Source: Streptomyces sp. NRRL F-525
Lineage (GTDB): Bacteria > Actinomycetota > Actinomycetes > Streptomycetales > Streptomycetaceae
Assembly: GCF_000716605.1 (NCBI RefSeq)
Contig: NZ_JNXE01000001.1
Coordinates: 124,001-188,000 of the forward strand
DNA length: 64,000 nt
Direction: 5' to 3'
The position numbers and the translations under genes are program-made. Below the pieces are notes generated by a model. It had not been told where the DNA came from. It made no database searches and worked only from the letters and a program-made list of their open reading frames with translations. Shown piece by piece: positions 51,552 through 59,388 of this stretch; position 1 is the stretch's first letter; every line of letters begins with the position of its first letter.

Positions 51552-52847
51552 ATGAAACGATGGATCCGTTGCGCCGGAGTGTTGCTGTCGGCGGGGGGAC
51601 TGCTCGCGACGGCGGCGTGCGGCGGCTCGTCCGGGAAGCAGTCGGACGGCAAGGTCACGGTCACCCTCATGACCTGGGAGTCCGCGGCCACCAACAAGGC
51701 CATCGACCAGGCCCTGACCGGCTTCCACGACCCGAACATCACTGTCAAGCGCGTCGACACCCCGAACGGCAACTACAGCGACAAGCTCGCGGCCCTGACC
51801 CAGGCCAAGAAGCTGCCCGACCTGTTCTGGTGCGGCAACGACACCGAGCAGCAGTACACCAGCCAGGGCCTGCTCACCGACTGGGCCTCCCGGCTCTCCG
51901 GCTCCAGCGACTTCGGCGCGAGCAGCTTCGTCTCGTCCACGATGAAGAACTGGAAGACCGCCGACGGCAAGATAGGCGGCGTCCCGTCCCTGCTGAACAC
52001 CTACGGCATCTGGTACGACGTCGACGCCTTCAAGGCCGCCGGAATCACCGTGCCCGCCGCCGGCTGGACCTGGGACCAGATGTTCGACGCCGCCGCCAAG
52101 CTGCACGCCAAGGGCGCCAAGTACGGCCTGGTTGCCGACGCGTTGACCTCCACGGACGGGCCGTTCTCCCTCAGCACGTACGCCCTGTCCGCGGGCGGCA
52201 AGCCCTTCGCCGACAACGTGCACCAGCCCACCAGGACGACCATCGACCCGACGTACACCGAGGGCGTCAGCAAGGTCGTGGCGGGTATCAAGAGCGGAGC
52301 GATCGCGCCGCCCGGCTACGACATCAGCAACCAGCAGGGCCTGTTCGCCGCCGGGCAGATCCCGATGCTGTGGAGCGGTCAGTGGCTGGCCGCGGGCTTC
52401 CTCACCGACAAGCCGAAGATCAAGTACGGCTTCGCGCCCCTGCCCCAGGTCAACAAGCCCGCCACCCTCTACGACGCCGTGGGCATCTGCACGCCGTCGT
52501 ACACGCAGAACGCGGACGCCACCTTCAAGGTCCTCAAGTACCTCGACTCCACGGTGTGGACCAAGGTGCTGCCCGACTCCCCGGTCGCGGCCCCGGCCTA
52601 TCTCTCCGCCCAGAACGCCTACTTCGGCGCCCTCGACAAAGCCGGGCAGACCACCGTCGTGGCCACCGTCAAGGCGGGTCTGAACACCCCGACCACCATC
52701 GGCGTGCGCTTCACCACTCAGTGGGCCAGCCAGTCAAATGACTTGATCACCGCCTACTGGCCGGACATCCTCAACGGCAAGAAGCCGCTCTCCGACCTGC
52801 AGACGATGACCGACAAGATCAACGATGTGATCAAGAACAACAGTTAG
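51552..52847 (+). CDS. Sugar-binding lipoprotein of ABC importer
   Basis: 431 residues with AGGAGG six bases before the ATG. The lipoprotein signal peptide is RWIRCAGVLLSAGGLLATAA followed by lipobox Cys (AACGG). The mature protein is a family 1 extracellular solute-binding protein: VTLMTWESAATNKAIDQALT, GVPSLLNTYGIWYDVDAFKA, AGWTWDQMFDAAAKLHAKGA and GLFAAGQIPMLWSGQWLAA. It delivers an oligosaccharide, inferred to be alpha-mannan-derived, to the two permeases. Confidence 0.94.
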   Translation: MKRWIRCAGVLLSAGGLLATAACGGSSGKQSDGKVTVTLMTWESAATNKAIDQALTGFHDPNITVKRVDTPNGNYSDKLAALTQAKKLPDLFWCGNDTEQQYTSQGLLTDWASRLSGSSDFGASSFVSSTMKNWKTADGKIGGVPSLLNTYGIWYDVDAFKAAGITVPAAGWTWDQMFDAAAKLHAKGAKYGLVADALTSTDGPFSLSTYALSAGGKPFADNVHQPTRTTIDPTYTEGVSKVVAGIKSGAIAPPGYDISNQQGLFAAGQIPMLWSGQWLAAGFLTDKPKIKYGFAPLPQVNKPATLYDAVGICTPSYTQNADATFKVLKYLDSTVWTKVLPDSPVAAPAYLSAQNAYFGALDKAGQTTVVATVKAGLNTPTTIGVRFTTQWASQSNDLITAYWPDILNGKKPLSDLQTMTDKINDVIKNNS

Positions 52848-52865
52848 CGTTCCGGGCCGAGCGGC

Positions 52866-52906
52866 GGGCCGGGACCCGATACGTATCCTGAGGGCGGTCC
52901 CGGCCC
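52866..52906. terminator. Hairpin with palindromic loop before lacI
   Basis: GGGCCGGGACC (52866-52876) and GGTCCCGGCCC (52896-52906) are perfect 11-bp arms. The loop contains the 10-bp palindrome GATACGTATC (52878-52887), CG-centred like a LacI site. It probably ends importer transcription and may also be a weak operator for the regulator gene, which starts 11 bp on. Confidence 0.65.
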
Positions 52907-52916
52907 CCGGTACGCG

Positions 52917-53972
52917 ATGGAAGGTTGGTCTTCAACTCACGTGAGCAGTCGTCCCCCGCACCGCCAGAACACCAGGCCCACGATGCGCGACGTCGCGGAG
53001 CGGGCCGGAGTCGCCGTCGTCACCGTCTCCCGCGTCGTCAACGGCATCGGCACGGTCCGCGAGGAGACGGCCGAGCGCGTGAACGCGGCGATCACCGCGA
53101 TCGGCTACCAGCGCAACGAGATCGCGCGCTCCCTGCGCCCCGGCCAGAACTCCATGACCATCGGGCTGCTGCTGGGTGACCTCACCAACCCGTTCTACGC
53201 CTCCCTCGCCAAGGCCGCCGTCGAGGTCGCCAACGAGGCAGGCTACGCAGTCCTGTTGAGCACCGCCGACGAGGACCCCGAGGTCGAGCGCCGGGCCGTC
53301 GGCGAGCTGATCGGCCGCCGGGTCGCCGGGCTCATCATCGTCCCCGACCAGGGCGACCACGCCTTCCTGAACGAGATCAACGGCCACGACCACGTGCCCA
53401 TCGTCTTCGTGGACCGGCCGGCCACCGGCGCCGAGGCCGATGTCGTCCTGGTCGACAACGAGGACGGCGGCCACAAGGCCACCCAGCACCTCGTCGACCA
53501 GGGCCACCGTCGTATCGCGATCCTCGTCGCGCCCTCGTACTACAGCACCGGCCGACGGCTGCGCGGCTACCGCAAGGCCCTGCGCCGCAGCGGCATCGAG
53601 CCCGACAACGACCTCGTCGTCACCCTGCGCCGCGGCACCACCGAGGAGGCCGAGGCCGCGACCCGCGCCCTGCTCACCTCCGCGAACCCGCCCACCGCGG
53701 TCTTCTCCACCACGGGATTCCTCACCGAGGGCGTGCTGCGGGCCTGCCGTGACCTCCAAGTCTCCATCGCCGTCGTGGGGTTCGACGACTTCAAGCTCGC
53801 CGACATGCTCCCCACCCCGGTCACCGTCGTCACCTCCGACACCGAGGAACTCGGCCGCCGGGCCGCGCACATCCTGCTGGACCGCATCGACGGCGACGAC
53901 AGCCCCTCCCACCGGACCGTCCTCCCGGTGCAGTTGATCGCACGCGGCACCGGGGAGATCGCGCACCCGTAA
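52917..53972 (+). CDS. LacI-type repressor of mannan regulon
   Basis: 351 residues. The LacI HTH is TMRDVAERAGVAVVTVSRVV followed by the hinge helix YQRNEIARSLRPG. The periplasmic-binding-protein-like sensor follows, with TIGLLLGDLTNPFYASLAKA, PIVFVDRP and VVGFDDFKLADMLPTPVTVV. Its location between the importer and mannanase genes and five TGGnAACGTTnCCA sites nearby make it the presumed repressor, released by an imported mannan fragment. The ATG at 52917 is used; a GTG at 52941 is possible. Neither has a good ribosome site. Confidence 0.92.
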   Translation: MEGWSSTHVSSRPPHRQNTRPTMRDVAERAGVAVVTVSRVVNGIGTVREETAERVNAAITAIGYQRNEIARSLRPGQNSMTIGLLLGDLTNPFYASLAKAAVEVANEAGYAVLLSTADEDPEVERRAVGELIGRRVAGLIIVPDQGDHAFLNEINGHDHVPIVFVDRPATGAEADVVLVDNEDGGHKATQHLVDQGHRRIAILVAPSYYSTGRRLRGYRKALRRSGIEPDNDLVVTLRRGTTEEAEAATRALLTSANPPTAVFSTTGFLTEGVLRACRDLQVSIAVVGFDDFKLADMLPTPVTVVTSDTEELGRRAAHILLDRIDGDDSPSHRTVLPVQLIARGTGEIAHP

Positions 53973-53974
53973 CG

Positions 53975-55147
53975 TCAGTACAGGATCCGCCACTTGGCAC
54001 GCGGCCAGGCGAGCACGGCGTAGAGCTGCACGAGGGCCGCCTGCTGGATCGCCTGCGTGCCACCGGCCGAGTCGAAGTGCACGAGGCCGGTCGCGGGATC
54101 GCGCATCGTGTCCCACACCTGGTCGGTGTAGTCGGCCATCGCCCGGTGGTAGGTGTCCTTCCCGGTCACCGACTCCAGGAGCAGCAGGTTCTTGAAGAAG
54201 ATCGAGTTGAAGAACACGGGCTGCGTGAACAGCCGTCCCTGGGTGACGTAGTAGGCGTACGCGGCGGCGGCGACCTGCTCGGCCTGGCGCAAGTAGGCGC
54301 GGTCGCGCGTGACTTGGTATAGCAGTACGGCCACGCCGACCGGCACGCCCTGGTTGTAGGACCAGATGGTCTTCTCGATCGTCCCCTGGAGGTCAAGGTG
54401 GTCCCAGTACAGGCCAGTTGGGCTCTGCAGGTGCGCGTTCGTCCAGTCGTAGAAGCGCTTGGCCCAGTCCAGGTAGTCGGCCTCGCCGGTGATCTGGTGC
54501 AGGCGCAGGGCGAGTTGGGCGCCGGGCATGTTCGAGACGGTGTTGCGGTCGTGGCTCCAGTCGGCCTGCGTCCAGAAGACCCCGCCGGGCGCGGCATGGC
54601 TGCTGTCGTCGTCCCAACCGGACTTGACCAGGGCGAAGATCTCCTTCGCGCGGGACAGCGCGGCGGTGTCCCCGGTCTGCAGATACCGCTGGACCTTCGC
54701 CAGCCCGACCCACTCGTTGTCGTCGTAGAACATGTCACCGCCCGCCCCGTACGGCGCGACCGGGTAGGAGGCGTAACCAGGCAGCTTCGTCGTCCCGCCG
54801 CCCGTGTTCCAGTGGTGCTCCTGCGCCGCCGCCCGCCGGGCCAGCTCGGGCTCCAACTCCGGTGCCACGACGGTGAGATCGAGCGCGGCGATGTGCACCT
54901 GCGAGAAGGGCCATTCGTACGAGTACGGGTTGTCACCGGCCGCCGCCGGGATCTGTTCGCGGACCAGCCCGGAGCCGTCGGTCGCGTCGAAGTGTCTTCT
55001 CAGCACGGCGTACGTGGTCTTGGCGCGGGACAACGCCCGTGCGGAGCTTGGGCGTTCGGCCGCGAAGGAGGGTGCGGCGGCCGTCGCGGTCAGGGCGGCG
55101 GCCAGGCCGGAACCGATCATCACGCGCCGGGAGGGACGCAGCGACAT
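53975..55147 (-). CDS. Secreted GH76 endo-alpha-1,6-mannanase
   Basis: 390 residues with GGAGG five bases before the ATG. A Tat-type signal (SRRVMIGSGLAAALTATAAA) is present. The (alpha/alpha)6 barrel of GH76 is recognised by GDMFYDDNEWVGLAKVQRYL, which holds the catalytic Asp pair, by GGVFWTQADWSHDRNTVSNM and by TIWSYNQGVPVGVAVLLYQV. It cleaves alpha-1,6-mannan backbone outside the cell. It converges on the LacI gene (2-bp gap) and is divergent from the GH27 gene, with LacI sites between them. Confidence 0.92.
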   Translation of the reverse strand: MSLRPSRRVMIGSGLAAALTATAAAPSFAAERPSSARALSRAKTTYAVLRRHFDATDGSGLVREQIPAAAGDNPYSYEWPFSQVHIAALDLTVVAPELEPELARRAAAQEHHWNTGGGTTKLPGYASYPVAPYGAGGDMFYDDNEWVGLAKVQRYLQTGDTAALSRAKEIFALVKSGWDDDSSHAAPGGVFWTQADWSHDRNTVSNMPGAQLALRLHQITGEADYLDWAKRFYDWTNAHLQSPTGLYWDHLDLQGTIEKTIWSYNQGVPVGVAVLLYQVTRDRAYLRQAEQVAAAAYAYYVTQGRLFTQPVFFNSIFFKNLLLLESVTGKDTYHRAMADYTDQVWDTMRDPATGLVHFDSAGGTQAIQQAALVQLYAVLAWPRAKWRILY

Positions 55148-55193
55148 GGAGGCCTCCAAGTCATGGTCGATGGGTGCGGGTTGGTGCCGATGA

Positions 55194-55207
55194 TGGAAAC
55201 GTTGTCA
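55194..55207. promoter_or_regulatory. LacI-type operator before GH76 gene
   Basis: TGGAAACGTTGTCA lies 47 bp upstream of the GH76 start at 55147. One half is a perfect consensus half-site. Confidence 0.7.
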
Positions 55208-55266
55208 TCGACTCAATAGGTCGTCAACGCATCTGACGACACGGGTAGTTCACTCCCGGGACATTT

Positions 55267-55278
55267 TGGTCCGGACCA
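55267..55278. promoter_or_regulatory. Perfect palindrome TGGTCCGGACCA
   Basis: A 12-bp palindrome midway between the two LacI sites of the GH76/GH27 divergent promoter region. It resembles the DasR (GntR/HutC family) site TGGTCTAGACCA, differing only in the two central bases, so global amino-sugar control is possible. Confidence 0.45.
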
Positions 55279-55313
55279 TTGACGATGCGGCCGCGCTGTT
55301 GGAACCTGCACGA

Positions 55314-55327
55314 TGGTTACGTTTCCA
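55314..55327. promoter_or_regulatory. LacI-type operator before GH27 gene
   Basis: TGGTTACGTTTCCA lies 47 bp upstream of the GH27 start, the same distance as the site on the GH76 side. Confidence 0.7.
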
Positions 55328-55373
55328 CAGGTGAGTTCGACCGGCCCCACACGGCGAAGCAGGAGACCTCGAC

Positions 55374-56987
55374 ATGACCGTCCCGTCACCCTTCAAGAGA
55401 CGTCTGAGCGCCGCCTTCACGATGGTGCTGCTGCTGGCCCTCGTCCCGGCCCTGCTGGTGCTGCGCGCTGCGCCGCCCGCGCAGGCCCTCGACAACGGCC
55501 TCGCTAAGACGCCCCCGATGGGCTGGAACGACTGGAACGCCTTCGGGTGCAACGTGACGGAGCAGCTGGTCGAGCAGACCGCCGACTACCTCGTCTCCTC
55601 CGGGCTGAAGGACGCCGGGTACCAGTACGTCAACATCGACGACTGCTGGATGACCTCGGCCCGCAACTCCGCCGGTCAACTCGTCCCGGATCCGGTCAAG
55701 TTCCCGAACGGCATCAGCGGCACCGCCGCCTACGTCCACAGCAAGGGCCTCAAGCTCGGCATCTACGAGAGCGCCGGCACCGCGACCTGCGCGGGCTACC
55801 CCGGCAGCCTCGGCCATGAGCAGACCGACGCCAACAGCTTCGCCGCGTGGGGCGTCGACTACCTCAAGTACGACAACTGCAACCACCAGAACGTGCCCGA
55901 CCAGCAGCGCTACACCGCGATGCGCGACGCCCTCGCCAACACCGGCCGCCCGATCGTCTACAGCCTCTGCAACTGGGGCCTCGCCGACGTGTGGACCTGG
56001 GGCGCGGGCGTCGGCAACAGCTGGCGCACCACCGACGACATCAACGTCAACTTCTCGACGGTGGTGTCCATTTACAAGGCCAACGTCAAACTCGCCGCGT
56101 ACGCCAAGCCCGGCGCCTGGAACGACCCCGACATGCTGGAGGTCGGCAACGGCATGTCGTTCACCGAGGACCGCTCCCACTTCAGCCTCTGGTCGGAGAT
56201 GGCCGCGCCGCTGATCGCGGGCACCGACCTGCGCAAGGCGACCGCCGCCACGCTCTCGCTCTACGGCAACAAGGACGTCATCGCCGTGGACCAGGACTCC
56301 CTGGGCAAGCAGGGCACCGAGATCTCCAACTCCGGTGGCCTGCACGTCCTTTCCAAGCCCCTCGCCAACGGCGACGTCTCGGTGGTCCTCTTCAACGAGA
56401 ACTCCTCCGCCGCCACCATCACCACCTCGGCGACGGCGGCAGGCCTCCCCTCGGCGTCCTCGTACAAGCTCAACAACCTCTGGTCCCACGTCGTCAGCAG
56501 CACCAGCGGCAGCATCTCGGCGAGCGTCCCCGGCCACGGCTCGGTGATGTACCGGGTCTCCGTCGGCAGCGGCACCAGCGTCGGCACCACCCACCCGCTG
56601 ATCGGCGCCTCCTCCAACCGCTGCCTCGACGCCTACAACGGCGAGACCACCCCCGGCACCAAGATCGAGATCTGGGACTGCGGCGGCGGCACCAACCAGG
56701 CCGTGACCATCACCGCCGCCGGTGAACTCCGGCTCTACGGCGGCACCCAGTGCCTGGACGCCTACAACAACCAGACCAGCAACGGCACCAAGGTGCAGCT
56801 CTACGGCTGCAACGGCGGCGCCAACCAGAAGTGGAGCGTCAACCCCAACGGCACGATCACGGGCACCCAGTCGGGCCTCTGCCTCGACGTCACCGGAGGC
56901 GACCAGCCCGCAGGCAACGTCAACGGCACCGCGCTGGAACTCTGGTCCTGCAACGGCGGCGCCAACCAGCAGTGGCGCCTGGGCTGA
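55374..56987 (+). CDS. Secreted GH27 alpha-galactosidase with ricin-type lectin domain
   Basis: 537 residues. A Sec signal peptide (FTMVLLLALVPALLVLRAAP) ends near AQALDNG. The GH27 barrel shows TPPMGWNDWNAFGCNVTEQL, QYVNIDDCWM, the nucleophile Asp in WGVDYLKYDNCN and the acid/base Asp in SWRTTDDINVNF. A small C-terminal beta domain follows, and from about residue 405 a beta-trefoil CBM13/ricin B lectin has three QW-type repeats (GGANQKW, GGANQQW). It removes alpha-galactose side chains, presumably from galactomannan, and the lectin anchors it to substrate. Confidence 0.92.
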   Translation: MTVPSPFKRRLSAAFTMVLLLALVPALLVLRAAPPAQALDNGLAKTPPMGWNDWNAFGCNVTEQLVEQTADYLVSSGLKDAGYQYVNIDDCWMTSARNSAGQLVPDPVKFPNGISGTAAYVHSKGLKLGIYESAGTATCAGYPGSLGHEQTDANSFAAWGVDYLKYDNCNHQNVPDQQRYTAMRDALANTGRPIVYSLCNWGLADVWTWGAGVGNSWRTTDDINVNFSTVVSIYKANVKLAAYAKPGAWNDPDMLEVGNGMSFTEDRSHFSLWSEMAAPLIAGTDLRKATAATLSLYGNKDVIAVDQDSLGKQGTEISNSGGLHVLSKPLANGDVSVVLFNENSSAATITTSATAAGLPSASSYKLNNLWSHVVSSTSGSISASVPGHGSVMYRVSVGSGTSVGTTHPLIGASSNRCLDAYNGETTPGTKIEIWDCGGGTNQAVTITAAGELRLYGGTQCLDAYNNQTSNGTKVQLYGCNGGANQKWSVNPNGTITGTQSGLCLDVTGGDQPAGNVNGTALELWSCNGGANQQWRLG

Positions 56988-57020
56988 CCGCTCGTATCCC
57001 CCCACACCCATGGAGCCGGC

Positions 57021-58481
57021 ATGATCTCAACAGCAAGACACATCGAGAGAGTTGGGACCGGTCTGATCGCCGCCCTGGCCCTGTTCATGCCGGTCTCCAC
57101 CGGCGTCGCGACCGCCGCCGCCCAGGCGTCGATCTGCAACAAGTACTGCGACGCCCGCGACCCGGCCCTTTCCCCGGGTGACAGGCAGCCGGTGAGCGCG
57201 AGCATCTACTCCCGCAACATCGCGCTCCACTTCGACGACACCGACGCGATGGGCTGGGCCTCGATCACCAACGGCAGCCCCGGTGACGAGGTCTGGCTCG
57301 ACCGCTCCTTCGACGGCGGCCGCACCTGGTCCTCCGGCAGCAAGCTCGGCGACACCACCATCCCTGCGGGGCAAGGCGGTTGGCGCACACTTATGTACAA
57401 CGTCGACGACTGGAACAACCTCGGCGTCGGCGCCCTGCGCGCCTGCGGCAAGGCCGGCGACCGGGCCGAGATCGCCTGTACGTCCTGGGCCCGCACGACG
57501 TGGAACGCGGGCAGCCGCCCAACTGCCGCCGCCACGGCACTGATGCAGTCGTACAACCTGGGCACCGGCCTCTTCGACACCACCGGCTGGTGGAACTCGG
57601 CCAACGCCCTGACCGCCCTCATCGACAACGTCCGCGTCACCGGCATGGGCAGCTACAAGTACGCGATCGCCAACACCTACGACCGCAACCTCTCCGCCCA
57701 GGGCGGCAACTTCACCAACAACTACATCGACGACACGGGGTGGTGGGGGCTGGCCTGGGTCGACGCGTACGACCTCACCGGCGACAGCCGCTACCTCAAC
57801 ACCGCCCGCGCGGACGCCGATTACATGGCGCGGTACTGGGACAGCACGTGTGGCGGCGGGGTGTGGTGGAGCACGGCGAAGACCTACAAGAACGCCATCG
57901 CCAACTCCCTCTACCTGGAGCTCAACGCCGCGCTGCACAACCGCATCGCGGGCGACACGGCGTATCTCGGCCGGGCCAACGCCGAGTGGTCCTGGTTCAA
58001 GGGCACCGGCATGATCAACGGCTCCCACCTCGTCAACGACGGCATCAACCTGGCGACCTGCGGCAACAACGGCGACACGACGTGGTCGTACAACCAGGGC
58101 GTGCTGCTCGGCGGTCTGTCGGAGCTGTACCGGGCGACCGGGGACGCCGGTCTGCTCACGACCGGCCGTCAGATCGGGGACGCCTCGACCACGTCGACGG
58201 CCCTCAACTCCGGTGGAATCCTGCGGGAACCGTGTGAGACGAGCGGTTGCGGCGGGGACGGCCCGTCCTTCAAGGGCGCGTACGTCCGGGGTCTGAGCGC
58301 CTTCAACTCCCGCTTGTCGGACCGCCCTTACACCTCCTACATCAAACGCCAGGCGGACACGGCCTACGCGAACGACCGCAACTCCCTCGACGCGTACGGC
58401 CTGCACTGGGCCGGACCGCTGGACTCCACCGACGCGGCCCGGCAGCAGAGCGCGCTCGACCTGATGAACGCGGCGAATTGA
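57021..58481 (+). CDS. Second secreted GH76-family mannanase with extra N-domain
   Basis: 486 residues, 33 nt after the GH27 stop codon, so co-transcribed. After the signal peptide there is an approximately 120-residue beta-rich domain ([20 protein letters not shown] to [11 protein letters not shown]). The GH76 barrel follows with [16 protein letters not shown], the catalytic Asp pair in [20 protein letters not shown] and [20 protein letters not shown]. It is an endo-acting alpha-1,6-mannanase by family. Having two GH76 enzymes with different architecture suggests different substrate forms, such as soluble versus wall-bound mannan. Confidence 0.92.
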   Translation: MISTARHIERVGTGLIAALALFMPVSTGVATAAAQASICNKYCDARDPALSPGDRQPVSASIYSRNIALHFDDTDAMGWASITNGSPGDEVWLDRSFDGGRTWSSGSKLGDTTIPAGQGGWRTLMYNVDDWNNLGVGALRACGKAGDRAEIACTSWARTTWNAGSRPTAAATALMQSYNLGTGLFDTTGWWNSANALTALIDNVRVTGMGSYKYAIANTYDRNLSAQGGNFTNNYIDDTGWWGLAWVDAYDLTGDSRYLNTARADADYMARYWDSTCGGGVWWSTAKTYKNAIANSLYLELNAALHNRIAGDTAYLGRANAEWSWFKGTGMINGSHLVNDGINLATCGNNGDTTWSYNQGVLLGGLSELYRATGDAGLLTTGRQIGDASTTSTALNSGGILREPCETSGCGGDGPSFKGAYVRGLSAFNSRLSDRPYTSYIKRQADTAYANDRNSLDAYGLHWAGPLDSTDAARQQSALDLMNAAN

Positions 58482-58488
58482 CGCACCG

Positions 58489-59388
58489 TCATCCCTGCCC
58501 GGTGAGGAGCCGTCGCGGATTGGCGATGCGAAAGGCGTAGGCAGCCGCCCCGCCCAACCCGTACCCCGGGTGGCGGGGCGGCTCCGCGTAGGGGCGGTCC
58601 GAGCCCTGGACGACGGCGTCGACGCCGAGCGCGCGCACGATCGCGTCGACGGCGGTCGGGCCGTAGGAGGACGTCTCGACGAACACGCCCTGGTCGCCCT
58701 CCAGTTGCCGCCCGCCACGGGCCGCCAGACGCTCCCCGTGCAGTGGGGCGAGCCCGGCCAGCAGGGCGAAGCACACGCGGAGGCGTGGATGGCGGGGGCG
58801 GCCGAAGGCGCGGAAGGCGTACCAACTGGCGTGCATCTGCTGGACGTAGGGGACCAGCGCGGGCCACCACGCGGGGTCTGCTGATGAGCCCACCGCTGGT
58901 CCAGGATGGACGAAGAGGGGGAGGTCGCGTTCTTCGAGGAGGTCGAGGAGCGGGGCGCAGCGGGCGTAACCAGCGGCGTCGGCAAGGGAGTTGGCGGGGA
59001 GCTGGAGGCCGACGAAGCCTCGGTCGAGGTCCTTGGCGGTCGCCTCCGCGTCGATGTCCCGTACGCAGGCCGCGGCCCACGCCCCGAACGGCTCGGGCAG
59101 CGCGGCCGCGCCGTCGTGGTAGGCGTCGAGGAGGGGGCGTGCGTCGGCCTCGGGCAGCCACTCCACGCCGATCGGGGCGGACAGCGAGACAAGGACCCGG
59201 CCGAGGCCGTCGGCGGCGGCGAGTTCCGCGCGCCGGGCGATGTCGTGGTCGGCGGGCGGTATCTCGAAGGGCGGTTCGCCGTCCAGGAACAGCGTCCAGC
59301 CGTCCAGGTACGGCGGTTCACGGCGGGCACGCAGAGCCGTCACCAGCGATGGGGTCCACAGATGCTGGTGTACGTCGACGTTGGTCAT
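58489..59388 (-). CDS. Amidohydrolase (metal-dependent) paired with HAL-like gene
   Basis: 299 residues. NVDVHQHLW gives the HxH metal ligands of the amidohydrolase-2 family, LPLFVHPGP the third His, and VQGSDRPYAEP the conserved Asp. The family carries out hydrolysis or decarboxylation of ring carboxylates. Its ATG overlaps the stop codon of the HAL-family gene (ATGA), so the two are coupled and probably act in sequence on an aromatic or histidine-derived acid. It converges on the GH76 gene with 7 bp between stop codons. Confidence 0.88.
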   Translation of the reverse strand: MTNVDVHQHLWTPSLVTALRARREPPYLDGWTLFLDGEPPFEIPPADHDIARRAELAAADGLGRVLVSLSAPIGVEWLPEADARPLLDAYHDGAAALPEPFGAWAAACVRDIDAEATAKDLDRGFVGLQLPANSLADAAGYARCAPLLDLLEERDLPLFVHPGPAVGSSADPAWWPALVPYVQQMHASWYAFRAFGRPRHPRLRVCFALLAGLAPLHGERLAARGGRQLEGDQGVFVETSSYGPTAVDAIVRALGVDAVVQGSDRPYAEPPRHPGYGLGGAAAYAFRIANPRRLLTGQG

